NCBI GenBank assembly: GCA_900551395.1
Contig: URVX01000063.1
Location: 1 to 6,569 of the forward strand
Length of the DNA: 6,569 nt
Direction: 5' to 3'
Source of the DNA: an uncultured Subdoligranulum sp.
GTDB lineage: Bacteria; Bacillota; Clostridia; Christensenellales; CAG-314
The notes below the pieces were generated by a model that made no database searches, was not told the DNA's origin, and saw nothing but the letters and a program-made list of their open reading frames with translations. This document shows positions 1-6,318 of the stretch, piece by piece. The stretch's first letter is position 1; each line of letters opens with the position of its first letter. A program made the position numbers and the translations under genes.

Positions 1-107
1 AGCCGGACGAGGCGCTTCTCAAAAAGGCGGAGGAGGAAAAGCTCTGGCTCTTAGGCTCGGAAAAGCCTCTTTACGGCACTGCGTTGGCGTTGGCGGTGCA
101 TTTTTGA
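1..107 (+). CDS. DRTGG-domain protein, C-terminal end (partial)
   Basis: Only the last 34 codons are present; the first complete codon starts at base 3 and the stop TGA is at 105-107. The visible tail begins PDEALLKKAEEEKLWLLG and ends in a small hydrophobic stretch closing with AVHF. This fits the end of the small (about 110-120 aa) DRTGG-domain proteins encoded beside clostridial NAD-linked hydrogenases, which from memory end with a 'PDEE-LA-EKGI-LL-T' strand/helix followed by a hydrophobic helix. The stop overlaps the next ATG by one base (TGATG), so the two genes are translationally coupled. The biochemical role of these DRTGG proteins is not established; the domain is also known from phosphotransacetylase-type and CBS-domain proteins. 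The family call rests on the short tail plus operon context and is moderate. Another small protein with a similar end cannot be excluded. Confidence 0.5.
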   Translation, partial: PDEALLKKAEEEKLWLLGSEKPLYGTALALAVHF

Positions 108-817
108 TGCGGGTAAGAGTTGATTTGCACGTGCACTCCGTTTTGAGCGCATGCTGCTCACGCGAAAACACCGTTGTCAACATCGTCAATATGAGCAAGC
201 TTTTAGGTACGAGGTTTCTGGGCGTTGCCGACCACAACTCGTGTCTCAACTTTCCGGCAATAAACGAGCTGTGCGAAAAAGAGGGCATTGTTGCCGTTCC
301 GGCTATGGAAGTCACAACCGCCGAAGAAATACACGTGCTTTGTTTGTTCAGGGATTTTCCGTCGGCGAAAACCCTTTCCGACGAAATCGCGGCGGGGCTG
401 CCTGAAATTCCGCTGGATTTGAGATTTTATCACCCGCAGTGCGTGTCGGACAGCAGCGACGGCGTGACAGCTTTTTTGCCCGACCTGTTGAACGTCGCGT
501 GCGGCTTCGACCTGTATTCTCTCGAGTCGAGGACTAATGAGCTTGGCGGATTGATTGTGCCGGCACACGTAGACAAGCAGAGCGCAAGTCTTTTGAGCGT
601 TCTGGGCTGCGTGCCCGACGACATCGGGACGAATTGTCTCGAGGTGTCGCGCTCCTGTCCGGACGAGCTTAAAAGAGAGCTGTCGAAAAGATATCTTATT
701 TTGGAGAACAGCGACGCTCATTGTCTGGAGGATATGTGCGCGTCGGACTTTTATCTCGAGCTTGACAGCGACGATTTGGACGGACTGTTCGAGAAGCTGA
801 CAAAATCCGTTTTATGA
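107..817 (+). CDS. PHP-domain metal-dependent phosphoesterase
   Basis: A 236-aa protein of the polymerase-and-histidinol-phosphatase (PHP) fold, a TIM-like barrel that binds two or three metals and usually hydrolyses phosphoesters. Candidate metal ligands run in the expected order: DLHVHS (H8, H10), ADHN (H43), AMEV (E68), H76, YHPQ (H109), PAHVD (H154) and NSDAH (D203, H205). No signal peptide or membrane segment is visible, so it should be cytoplasmic. The ATG at 107 is preferred over an in-frame TTG at 104, because it gives MRVRVDLHVHS directly at the barrel start and overlaps the upstream stop. The gene ends in an ATGA overlap with the ATPase gene. PHP proteins of this kind are often encoded in clostridial [FeFe]-hydrogenase operons, but their substrate is unknown. 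The segment after HVHS reads SACCSREN, with fewer acidic residues than I recall for relatives. The family call is firm; the substrate is not predicted. Confidence 0.88.
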   Translation: MRVRVDLHVHSVLSACCSRENTVVNIVNMSKLLGTRFLGVADHNSCLNFPAINELCEKEGIVAVPAMEVTTAEEIHVLCLFRDFPSAKTLSDEIAAGLPEIPLDLRFYHPQCVSDSSDGVTAFLPDLLNVACGFDLYSLESRTNELGGLIVPAHVDKQSASLLSVLGCVPDDIGTNCLEVSRSCPDELKRELSKRYLILENSDAHCLEDMCASDFYLELDSDDLDGLFEKLTKSVL

Positions 818-1371
818 AAGAAATTTCGCTTAATATATTGGACATTGCTCAAAACTCTGTACGAGCAAACGCAACGGAAATAAAAATAAACGTCTTTTTC
901 GACACTGCGGCGGACAAGCTGACCGTTTCGGTGAGCGACGACGGCTGCGGCATGAGCGGGGAGCTGCTTGCAAAGGTTCTCGATCCGTTCACCACTACGC
1001 GCACTACGCGCAGAGTGGGGCTGGGACTGCCGCTGTTCCGTCAGAGCGCGCTGGATGCCGGCGGGGATTTTCACATCGAAAGCCGACAGGGCGAGGGGAC
1101 GGAGGTTGTCGCCTCCTTCAAGGCAAGTCACATCGACCGTATGCCTTTGGGAGATCTGGCGGGAACCTTGACGGTATTGATAAACGCTAACGACGCCGTG
1201 CGTTACATTCTGGTTTATCGGGTGGACGACAGGGAGTTCGTTTTCGATACCGACGAAGCAAAAAAAATACTCGGAAACGTGCCGCTTTCCGCACCGGAGG
1301 TGGCGGCGTTTTTGGAGGACTATATAAAACAAGGTATAAATTCAACCAACGGAGGAAATGAAATCTTATGA
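814..1371 (+). CDS. GHKL ATPase (HATPase_c), hydrogenase-operon type
   Basis: A 185-aa protein that is essentially one histidine-kinase-like ATP-binding (Bergerat) fold. Visible motifs are the N box DIAQNSVRANA (residues 10-20, with the Mg-binding N14), the G1 box DDGCGM (42-47), a TTTRTTRR segment at 60-67 in the ATP-lid region, the G2 box VGLGLPL (68-74) and GEGTEV (93-98). There is no dimerisation/phosphoacceptor domain, sensor domain or membrane segment, so it is not a complete sensor kinase. It resembles the stand-alone ATP-binding proteins encoded between NuoE-like and ferredoxin-like genes in clostridial Hnd/HydABC operons. A regulatory (anti-sigma or kinase-like) or assembly role is possible but unproven. 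About 60 C-terminal residues lie beyond the fold and are of unknown role. The gene is coupled by ATGA overlaps to the genes on both sides. The fold is certain and the function open. Confidence 0.88.
   Translation: MKEISLNILDIAQNSVRANATEIKINVFFDTAADKLTVSVSDDGCGMSGELLAKVLDPFTTTRTTRRVGLGLPLFRQSALDAGGDFHIESRQGEGTEVVASFKASHIDRMPLGDLAGTLTVLINANDAVRYILVYRVDDREFVFDTDEAKKILGNVPLSAPEVAAFLEDYIKQGINSTNGGNEIL
1351..1355 (+). promoter_or_regulatory. Ribosome binding site for the HndB-like gene
   Basis: GGAGG lies inside the end of the ATPase gene, 12 nt before the ATG at 1368, a rather long spacing. A closer ATG at 1358 opens only a 10-codon frame that stops at 1388-1390, so the start at 1368 is the real one. 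Its family match begins well downstream of that start. Confidence 0.6.
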
Positions 1372-1736
1372 AGTCGTTACAAGAACTTAACGCAATCAGA
1401 GAGAGGATGCAAAGCCAGACGCTCAATAGAGACGCCGCGACGGAAGGATCCACGCGCGTGGTGGTGGGAATGGCGACCTGCGGAATAGCCGCCGGCGCGA
1501 AGCCCGTGATGAACGCGTTTCTCGAAGAAGTCTCCAAGCGCAATCTGAAGCACGTGGTAGTGAGCCAGACGGGCTGCATAGGCATGTGCAAGCTGGAGCC
1601 TATCGTCGAGGTTTTCGTACCCGGTCAGGAAAAGGTGACTTACGTCAAGGTCACGCCTGAAAAGGCGGCGAGAATAGTCGCCGAGCATATTGTCAACAAT
1701 CAGCCTGTAAAAGAGTTTACAGTAGATGAGAAATAA
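1368..1736 (+). CDS. hndB: Thioredoxin-like (2Fe-2S) ferredoxin-domain protein, HndB-like hydrogenase subunit
   Basis: A 122-aa protein. Residues 1-28 form a charged leader rich in Glu, Arg and Gln, and residues about 29-115 form a thioredoxin-like ferredoxin domain like that at the C-terminus of NuoE and the N-terminus of HydB. The signature parts are MATCGIAAGA (C38) and QTGCIGMCKLEP (C70, C74). A canonical domain has four Cys (C-x4-C and C-x3-C); here the second position is Gly43, so only three Cys are available. From memory the 'TCGIAAGA' form is common in HndB-type proteins, so this may be normal for the family, and cluster binding should not be assumed. In Desulfovibrio HndB is one of four subunits of an NADP-reducing hydrogenase. 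The order ATPase, HndB, NuoF-like, hydrogenase supports the call. The start overlaps the ATPase stop (ATGA). Confidence 0.85.
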   Translation: MKSLQELNAIRERMQSQTLNRDAATEGSTRVVVGMATCGIAAGAKPVMNAFLEEVSKRNLKHVVVSQTGCIGMCKLEPIVEVFVPGQEKVTYVKVTPEKAARIVAEHIVNNQPVKEFTVDEK

Positions 1737-1741
1737 GGGAG
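1735..1741 (+). promoter_or_regulatory. Ribosome binding site for the NuoF-like gene
   Basis: AAGGGAG overlaps the stop codon of the HndB-like gene and ends 11 nt before the ATG at 1753. It decides the start. The frame is also open from an ATG at 1726, but that ATG precedes this site and would add nine residues before the conserved ferredoxin strand that starts MIRSHILVCGG. Confidence 0.65.
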
Positions 1742-1752
1742 AAGCACAAATC

Positions 1753-3540
1753 ATGATAAGAAGTCACATTTTGGTCTGCGGCGGCACCGGCTGCACCTCC
1801 AACAAGTCACACGACATAATCGACGCCTTGAACGCCGAGCTCAAAGCACAGGGGCTTGAAAACGAAGTAAAGGTGGTTATGACGGGCTGTTTCGGTCTCT
1901 GCTCCAAAGGACGCATTATGGTCGTTTATCCCGAGGGCGCGTGCTACAACCACGTGACCGTTGACGACGTCAAAGAAATCATTTCCGAACACATAATAAA
2001 GGGCAGAATCGTCACTAGACTGCTGCACGTCGAGGGCGACACTCACGAGAGAGTCATGTCGCTGTCCCAGACGGAATTCATGCAGAAGCAGGTGCGCGTG
2101 GCGCTGCGCAACTGCGGCGTTATCGACCCCGAAAACATAGACGAGTATATAGGTCACGACGGCTATCAGGCGTTGGCAAAGGTTCTTACCACCATGACGC
2201 CCGACGACGTAATCAAGGTCATTTCCGACTCCGGCTTGAGAGGCAGAGGCGGCGCCGGTTTCCCTACAGGAACCAAATGGAAGTTTGCCAAAGCGTCCAA
2301 AAACGACGTCAAATACGTCTGCTGCAACGCCGACGAGGGCGACCCCGGCGCGTTTATGGACAGGTCGGTGCTCGAGGGCGACCCCCACGTCGTCATCGAG
2401 GCGATGGCCATAGCCGCTTACGCAATTGGCAGCAATCAGGGCTACGTTTACATAAGAGCCGAATATCCCATAGCCGTTCAGCGTCTGAGAAAGGCAATCG
2501 AGCAGGCAAGAGCCTACGGATTGCTCGGAAAGAACATATTCGGCACGGATTTCTCCTTTGACCTCGACATACGTCTCGGCGCGGGCGCTTTCGTCTGTGG
2601 CGAGGAAACGGCGCTTATGACAAGCATAGAGGGCAAGCGCGGCGAGCCCCGTCCCAGACCTCCGTTCCCTGCGGTCAAGGGTCTGTTTGCAAAGCCCACC
2701 ATTCTTAACAACGTGGAAACATACGCCAACGTGCCCAGAATCATACTCAACGGCGCCGACTGGTTTGCAAGCATGGGCACCGAAAAGAGCAAGGGCACCA
2801 AGGTTTTCGCGGTAGGCGGCAAAATCATCAACACCGGTCTCGTGGAGGTGCCTATGGGCACGACGCTGCGCGAGGTCGTGTATGACATCGGCGGCGGCAT
2901 ACCCAACGGCAAAAAGTTCAAGGCTGCTCAGACGGGCGGTCCCAGCGGCGGCTGCATACCTGCGGAGCACCTCGATATTCCCATCGATTACGACAACCTC
3001 ATTTCCATCGGTTCCATGATGGGCAGCGGCGGACTTATCGTTATGGACGAGGACAACTGCATGGTCGACATAGCCAAGTTCTTCCTCGAATTCACCGTCG
3101 ACGAGTCCTGCGGAAAATGCACTCCCTGCCGCGTAGGCTGCAAGCGCCTGCTCGAGCTGTTGACAAAGGTTACGGACGGCACCGCCACGATGGACGACCT
3201 CGACGAGATGGAAAAGCTGTGCTATTACATAAAGGATAACGCGCTTTGCGGTCTCGGTCAGACTGCTCCCAACCCCGTGCTTTCCACGCTTAAATATTTC
3301 CGTCACGAATACGAGGAGCACATACTGGAGAAGAAGTGCAGCGCAGGCGTGTGCAAACATCTGCTTCATTTCGAAATCGACAAGGAGAAATGTATCGGCT
3401 GCACGCTGTGCGCGCGCAACTGTCCCGTCAACGCGATTTCGGGCACTGTCAAGCAGCCTCATGAAATCGACCAGACAAAGTGCATAAAGTGCGGCGTTTG
3501 CATGCAGAATTGCAAGTTCAAAGCTATATCGAAGAAGTAA
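1753..3540 (+). CDS. hndC: NuoF-like NADH/FMN and Fe-S subunit of NAD(P)-linked [FeFe] hydrogenase (HndC/HydB)
   Basis: A 595-aa cytoplasmic flavoprotein that accepts hydride from NAD(P)H and passes electrons to the hydrogenase subunit. Domains in order: a thioredoxin-like 2Fe-2S domain (about 1-95; C9, C14, C46, C50); the NuoF core with the FMN/NADH glycine-rich loop GLRGRGGAGFPTGTKW (161-176), CNADEGDPGAF (191-201) and GAGAFVCGEETAL (276-288); the SLBB-like and NuoF 4Fe-4S region with CGKCTPC (C453, C456, C459) plus C499; and a C-terminal 2[4Fe-4S] ferredoxin (C547, C550, C553, C557 and C577, C580, C583, C587). Length and order match HydB/HndC of electron-bifurcating or NADP-reducing hydrogenases, not Complex I NuoF, which lacks both end domains. 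C529 and C534 lie in the linker before the ferredoxin and may bind metal. The gene sits 16 nt after the HndB-like gene and 10 nt before the hydrogenase. Whether the complex bifurcates cannot be read from this subunit alone. Confidence 0.95.
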   Translation: MIRSHILVCGGTGCTSNKSHDIIDALNAELKAQGLENEVKVVMTGCFGLCSKGRIMVVYPEGACYNHVTVDDVKEIISEHIIKGRIVTRLLHVEGDTHERVMSLSQTEFMQKQVRVALRNCGVIDPENIDEYIGHDGYQALAKVLTTMTPDDVIKVISDSGLRGRGGAGFPTGTKWKFAKASKNDVKYVCCNADEGDPGAFMDRSVLEGDPHVVIEAMAIAAYAIGSNQGYVYIRAEYPIAVQRLRKAIEQARAYGLLGKNIFGTDFSFDLDIRLGAGAFVCGEETALMTSIEGKRGEPRPRPPFPAVKGLFAKPTILNNVETYANVPRIILNGADWFASMGTEKSKGTKVFAVGGKIINTGLVEVPMGTTLREVVYDIGGGIPNGKKFKAAQTGGPSGGCIPAEHLDIPIDYDNLISIGSMMGSGGLIVMDEDNCMVDIAKFFLEFTVDESCGKCTPCRVGCKRLLELLTKVTDGTATMDDLDEMEKLCYYIKDNALCGLGQTAPNPVLSTLKYFRHEYEEHILEKKCSAGVCKHLLHFEIDKEKCIGCTLCARNCPVNAISGTVKQPHEIDQTKCIKCGVCMQNCKFKAISKK

Positions 3541-3546
3541 GAGGTG
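3541..3546 (+). promoter_or_regulatory. Ribosome binding site for the hydrogenase gene
   Basis: GAGGTG lies in the 10-nt gap and ends 4 nt before the ATG at 3551. It supports that start, which places the 2Fe-2S domain at the very N-terminus as expected. Confidence 0.6.
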
Positions 3547-3550
3547 AAAC

Positions 3551-5302
3551 ATGGCTGATTTAGTTAGAGTAAAAATCAACGGAAAGGAATATTCCGTAGA
3601 AAGAAATACGACCATACTCGATGCGTGCAGACAGGTGGGTATAAAAATCCCCACGCTGTGCTACCTGAGAGAAATAAACGAAATAGGCGCCTGCCGCGTG
3701 TGCGTGGTTGAAGTCGTCGGCGCCCGCAACCTTGTCGCCTCCTGCGTTTATCCCATAGACCGCGACGGCATTGAAATCAAAACCAACACAAAGCGCGTGC
3801 TGGAGTCCCGCAAGACGACGGTAGAGCTTTTGCTTTCCAACCACAACAACAGCTGCAACAGCTGCGTGAGAAGCAACAACTGCGAGCTGCAAAAGCTGTC
3901 CCACGAGCTTGGCTGCGACGAAAACAGATACAAGGGAGTCAAGCAGTCCTTCGAGGAGGACGTTACGCCTTATCTCGTCAGAGACAACAGCAAGTGCATT
4001 TTGTGCCGCCGCTGCGTTGCCGCGTGCAGCAAGCTGCAGCACGTGCACGTCATAGGTCCAAACGACAGAGGCTTCAACACCAACATCGGCAGCGAGTTCG
4101 ACTTGTCCCTCAACGACGTAAAATGCGTCGCGTGCGGACAGTGCATAACCGTTTGCCCTACGGGCGCTTTGAGAGAGAGAGACAACATCGACGACGTTAT
4201 GGCTGTCATGAACGACAAGTCCAAGCACGTTTTCGCAATGACCGCTCCCGCAGTGCGCGCGGCGATAGGCGAGGAGTTCGGATATCCCATAGGCACCAAC
4301 ACGGAGGGCAAGATGGTTGCCGCTCTCAAAATGCTGGGCTTTGAAAAGGTCATGGACGTCGACTTCGCTGCGGACGTGACGATTATGGAAGAAGGCACCG
4401 AGCTGCTGGGCAGAATCAAAAACAACGGCGTTCTGCCAATGATAACCAGCTGCTCGCCCGGTTGGATAAACTACATCGAGCAGTATTATCCCGAGCTTTT
4501 GCCTCATCTGTCCACGACCAAGAGTCCTCAGCAGATTCACGGCGCGCTTATCAAGAGCTATTATGCCAAAAAGCACAATCTCGACCCCAAAGACATAGTC
4601 GTTGTGTCCATTATGCCCTGCGTGGCAAAGAAAGTCGAAATCAACCGTCCCCACATCAATGCGGTCGAAGAGGGAAAAGACGTCGATTTCGTGCTTACGA
4701 CGAGAGAAGCGGCGCGCTTTATCCGCCGTGCGGGCATCGATTTCAGGTCTTTACCCGACGAGCAGTTCGACACCTTCAGCGGCACGTCCGCGGGTCTGCT
4801 GTTCGGAGCTACGGGAGGCGTCATGGAAGCCGCTTTGAGAACCGTTAAGGAAATTCTCGACGGCAAAGAGCTGGAAAACGTGGACTTCAAATCGGTCAGA
4901 GGCGTCAAAGGCATAAAGAAGGCTACCGTAGAGCTTGGCGGCAAGCCCGTCAAGGTTGTGGTCGCGCACGGAGTGGAAAACGCGCACGCCGTCATGGAGC
5001 AGCTCAAGGCGGGCAAGCTCAAGGACGTTGCCTTTATTGAAATCATGTGCTGTCCCGGCGGCTGCGTGACGGGCGGCGGACAGCCTATTCAGCCTGCGGA
5101 GGTGAGAAACAACATCGACCTCAAGGCGGAAAGAGCCAAAGCGATTTACGGCACGGACAAAAAGTCTTCTTTGAGAAAGAGCCACGAAAATCCCGAGGTA
5201 AAGGAGCTTTACGCAGATTTTCTCGGAGAGCCCAACGGTCATCTGGCGCACGAGCTGCTGCACACCCATTATGTGGACAGAAGCAAAAAGGTCATAGAGT
5301 GA
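3551..5302 (+). CDS. hndD: NAD(P)H-dependent [FeFe] hydrogenase catalytic subunit (HndD/HydA-like, group A)
   Basis: A 583-aa cytoplasmic enzyme catalysing 2H+ + 2e- <-> H2, receiving electrons from the NuoF-like subunit encoded just upstream. Domains: plant-type 2Fe-2S (C37, C48, C51, C65); His-ligated 4Fe-4S (H98, C102, C105, C111); 2[4Fe-4S] ferredoxin (C149, C152, C155, C159 and C192, C195, C198, C202); H-cluster domain about 225-510; small C-terminal subunit-like domain with RKSHENP. All positions run +2 relative to Clostridium pasteurianum CpI as I recall its numbering. L2 MPCVAKKVE (C357) and the last L3 ligands (C501, C505) are intact, as is the proton path (C301, E281, E284, S321, R288). 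L1 reads TSCSPGW (299-305), with Ser302 where CpI has ligand C300. L3 reads EIMCCPGGC, with an extra Cys500 in place of Ala. The gene is last in its operon, followed by a terminator. Maturases HydE, HydF and HydG are not in the window. Confidence 0.96.
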   Translation: MADLVRVKINGKEYSVERNTTILDACRQVGIKIPTLCYLREINEIGACRVCVVEVVGARNLVASCVYPIDRDGIEIKTNTKRVLESRKTTVELLLSNHNNSCNSCVRSNNCELQKLSHELGCDENRYKGVKQSFEEDVTPYLVRDNSKCILCRRCVAACSKLQHVHVIGPNDRGFNTNIGSEFDLSLNDVKCVACGQCITVCPTGALRERDNIDDVMAVMNDKSKHVFAMTAPAVRAAIGEEFGYPIGTNTEGKMVAALKMLGFEKVMDVDFAADVTIMEEGTELLGRIKNNGVLPMITSCSPGWINYIEQYYPELLPHLSTTKSPQQIHGALIKSYYAKKHNLDPKDIVVVSIMPCVAKKVEINRPHINAVEEGKDVDFVLTTREAARFIRRAGIDFRSLPDEQFDTFSGTSAGLLFGATGGVMEAALRTVKEILDGKELENVDFKSVRGVKGIKKATVELGGKPVKVVVAHGVENAHAVMEQLKAGKLKDVAFIEIMCCPGGCVTGGGQPIQPAEVRNNIDLKAERAKAIYGTDKKSSLRKSHENPEVKELYADFLGEPNGHLAHELLHTHYVDRSKKVIE

Positions 5303-5320
5303 CATTTTAAAAGCAGTTTG

Positions 5321-5349
5321 AAAGTAACGCCGATTTTCGGCGTTACTTT
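5321..5349 (+). terminator. Rho-independent terminator after the hydrogenase operon
   Basis: A perfect 13-bp inverted repeat (AAAGTAACGCCGA, loop TTT, TCGGCGTTACTTT) begins 18 nt after the hydrogenase stop. The 3' arm ends in a T run (5347-5350), and a further T6 run follows at 5365-5370. The T tract directly after the stem is short and interrupted, so efficiency is uncertain, but stem strength and position are typical of a terminator. Confidence 0.82.
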
Positions 5350-5402
5350 TCTGTTGCAGTTTACTTTTTTCGTCGAAATTCCTTCAAAGGCTTTAAAAGC
5401 AT

Positions 5403-5432
5403 TTGCCTTTTCAAGCCCGTTTGTTGTATTAT
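5403..5432 (+). promoter_or_regulatory. Putative sigma-A promoter for cdaA
   Basis: TTGCCT (5403-5408), an 18-nt spacer, then TATTAT (5427-5432). This gives 4/6 and 5/6 matches to the sigma-70/A consensus. It lies between the terminator and cdaA and would leave a leader of roughly 20-25 nt. TG just before the -10 box could help recognition. The call is based on consensus matching only. Confidence 0.5.
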
Positions 5433-5452
5433 AAAGGGACAAAATAACCTTC

Positions 5453-5457
5453 GGGAG
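5453..5457 (+). promoter_or_regulatory. Ribosome binding site for cdaA
   Basis: GGGAG ends 6 nt before the ATG at 5464, good spacing, and supports this start. Confidence 0.55.
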
Positions 5458-5463
5458 CGACAA

Positions 5464-6318
5464 ATGGATTTTTGGGAGCATATCAGGCAGGCGTTTGCAG
5501 GCTTCGGCTGGGCGGACGTATTGGAAATTGTGATAATCGCGGCGGTGGTGATGTTCGTGTTTTTGTATTCCGCTCGCCACAACTCTCTTTTTTATACCTA
5601 CGTTCTTGCCGCCATGGGATTTATCGTATTTGCGGTTACATTCGCGGAGCTTGGCAGCTTCAACGTCATTTTTGTCGTGCTTCTGCTTGTCGTTTACACC
5701 TTCGGAACGGTTCTTTTGTTCAACGCGGAGCTCAAGCGCGACGTTTTCAAGCGCTCGTGGAAAAGTATTCTGCATACTTTCAGTATTTCGGGAGAGGGCT
5801 TTGACCTGAGCGAGGAAGAAGTGAACGCAAACATAGCCAACATAGTCAAGGCGTGCCAAAACATGTCAAAGGCAGACGTCGGCGCGCTTATAGTGGTTGT
5901 GCGCGAGAGCATATCGGATTCCGTTCTCGAAAGCGGCACGATGATAAACGCCGTCATTTCGGGAGAATTGCTGGAAACCATTTTCTTCCCGAAATCGCCT
6001 TTGCACGACGGCGCGGTTATAATAAAGGGCAACAAAATTCTTGCCGCGGGCTGCTATCTGCCGCTCAGCCAGGAGCAGACGCTCGCAAAAGAGCTTGGAA
6101 CGCGCCATAGGGCTGCGTTGGGCATCACCGAGCTTAACCCGACGGTCACGGCTATCGTCGTATCGGAGGAGACGGGTATAATAACAGCAGTTTACGACAG
6201 ACAAATCAAAAGATATCTCGACGGTCAGAATCTGACGAAGGCGCTGCAATATGCTTACAACATGGAGCTGCCGTCGTCGCGCGACACTTTCTGGGGGGTA
6301 GACGGACATGCGGAATAA
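5464..6318 (+). CDS. cdaA: Membrane diadenylate cyclase CdaA (c-di-AMP synthase)
   Basis: A 284-aa protein that joins two ATP into cyclic di-AMP, the second messenger controlling potassium and osmolyte balance and cell-wall homeostasis in Gram-positive bacteria. Three predicted membrane helices (about 19-36, 43-60, 66-86) precede the cytoplasmic DAC (DisA_N) domain. The join FNAELKRD at 86-93 matches the usual 'F.PELR..L' linker. Catalytic motifs are present: SPLHDGAVII with D182-G183-A184, and LGTRHRAALGI with R214-H215-R216; VVSEETG follows. Length and architecture are those of CdaA (about 270-285 aa), not DisA or CdaS. The segment after GTRHRAA reads ITELNPTVTA where I recall 'ISE.(S/T)DA' in relatives, a modest difference away from the catalytic motifs. 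cdaA is normally followed by cdaR and glmM; here a 50-codon membrane peptide follows, overlapping the cdaA end by 11 nt. Identification is firm. Confidence 0.96.
   Translation: MDFWEHIRQAFAGFGWADVLEIVIIAAVVMFVFLYSARHNSLFYTYVLAAMGFIVFAVTFAELGSFNVIFVVLLLVVYTFGTVLLFNAELKRDVFKRSWKSILHTFSISGEGFDLSEEEVNANIANIVKACQNMSKADVGALIVVVRESISDSVLESGTMINAVISGELLETIFFPKSPLHDGAVIIKGNKILAAGCYLPLSQEQTLAKELGTRHRAALGITELNPTVTAIVVSEETGIITAVYDRQIKRYLDGQNLTKALQYAYNMELPSSRDTFWGVDGHAE
6300..6315 (+). repeat. 16-bp direct repeat, copy 1
   Basis: AGACGGACATGCGGAA spans the end of cdaA and contains the start codon of the 50-aa peptide (ATG at 6308). An identical copy lies at 6551-6566. The flanking bases differ. Confidence 0.75.

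Noticed and set aside
993..1010. Perfect 9-bp tandem repeat (CACTACGCG twice) in the ATPase gene, looking like a slippage site
   Set aside because: It encodes the TTTRTTRR segment before the G2 box, which I recall as a normal conserved feature of this ATPase family, so it is explained by protein sequence.
1726..1752. Upstream in-frame ATG giving the NuoF-like protein nine more residues
   Set aside because: It precedes the AAGGGAG ribosome site and lies inside the HndB-like gene; the ATG at 1753 fits both the ribosome site and the domain start.
1807..3654. Long open frame (615 codons) on the minus strand across the NuoF-like gene
   Set aside because: It is antisense to a gene with complete domain motifs, its translation shows no recognisable domain, and long antisense frames are common opposite GC-biased coding sequence.
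3560..4654. Open frame of 364 codons on the minus strand across the hydrogenase gene
   Set aside because: It is a shadow of the hydrogenase reading frame, with low-complexity Val/Ala-rich translation and no ribosome site or motif seen.
5350..5402. Possible small RNA or riboswitch between the hydrogenase operon and cdaA
   Set aside because: Apart from the terminator hairpin and a T-rich stretch I see no conserved aptamer pattern or second stable hairpin in this short gap.
6116..6160. Difference after GTRHRAA in CdaA (ITELNPTVTA) as a sign of inactivity
   Set aside because: DGA and RHR catalytic motifs and the SEETG segment are intact, and this loop is likely variable, so there is no reason to call the enzyme inactive.
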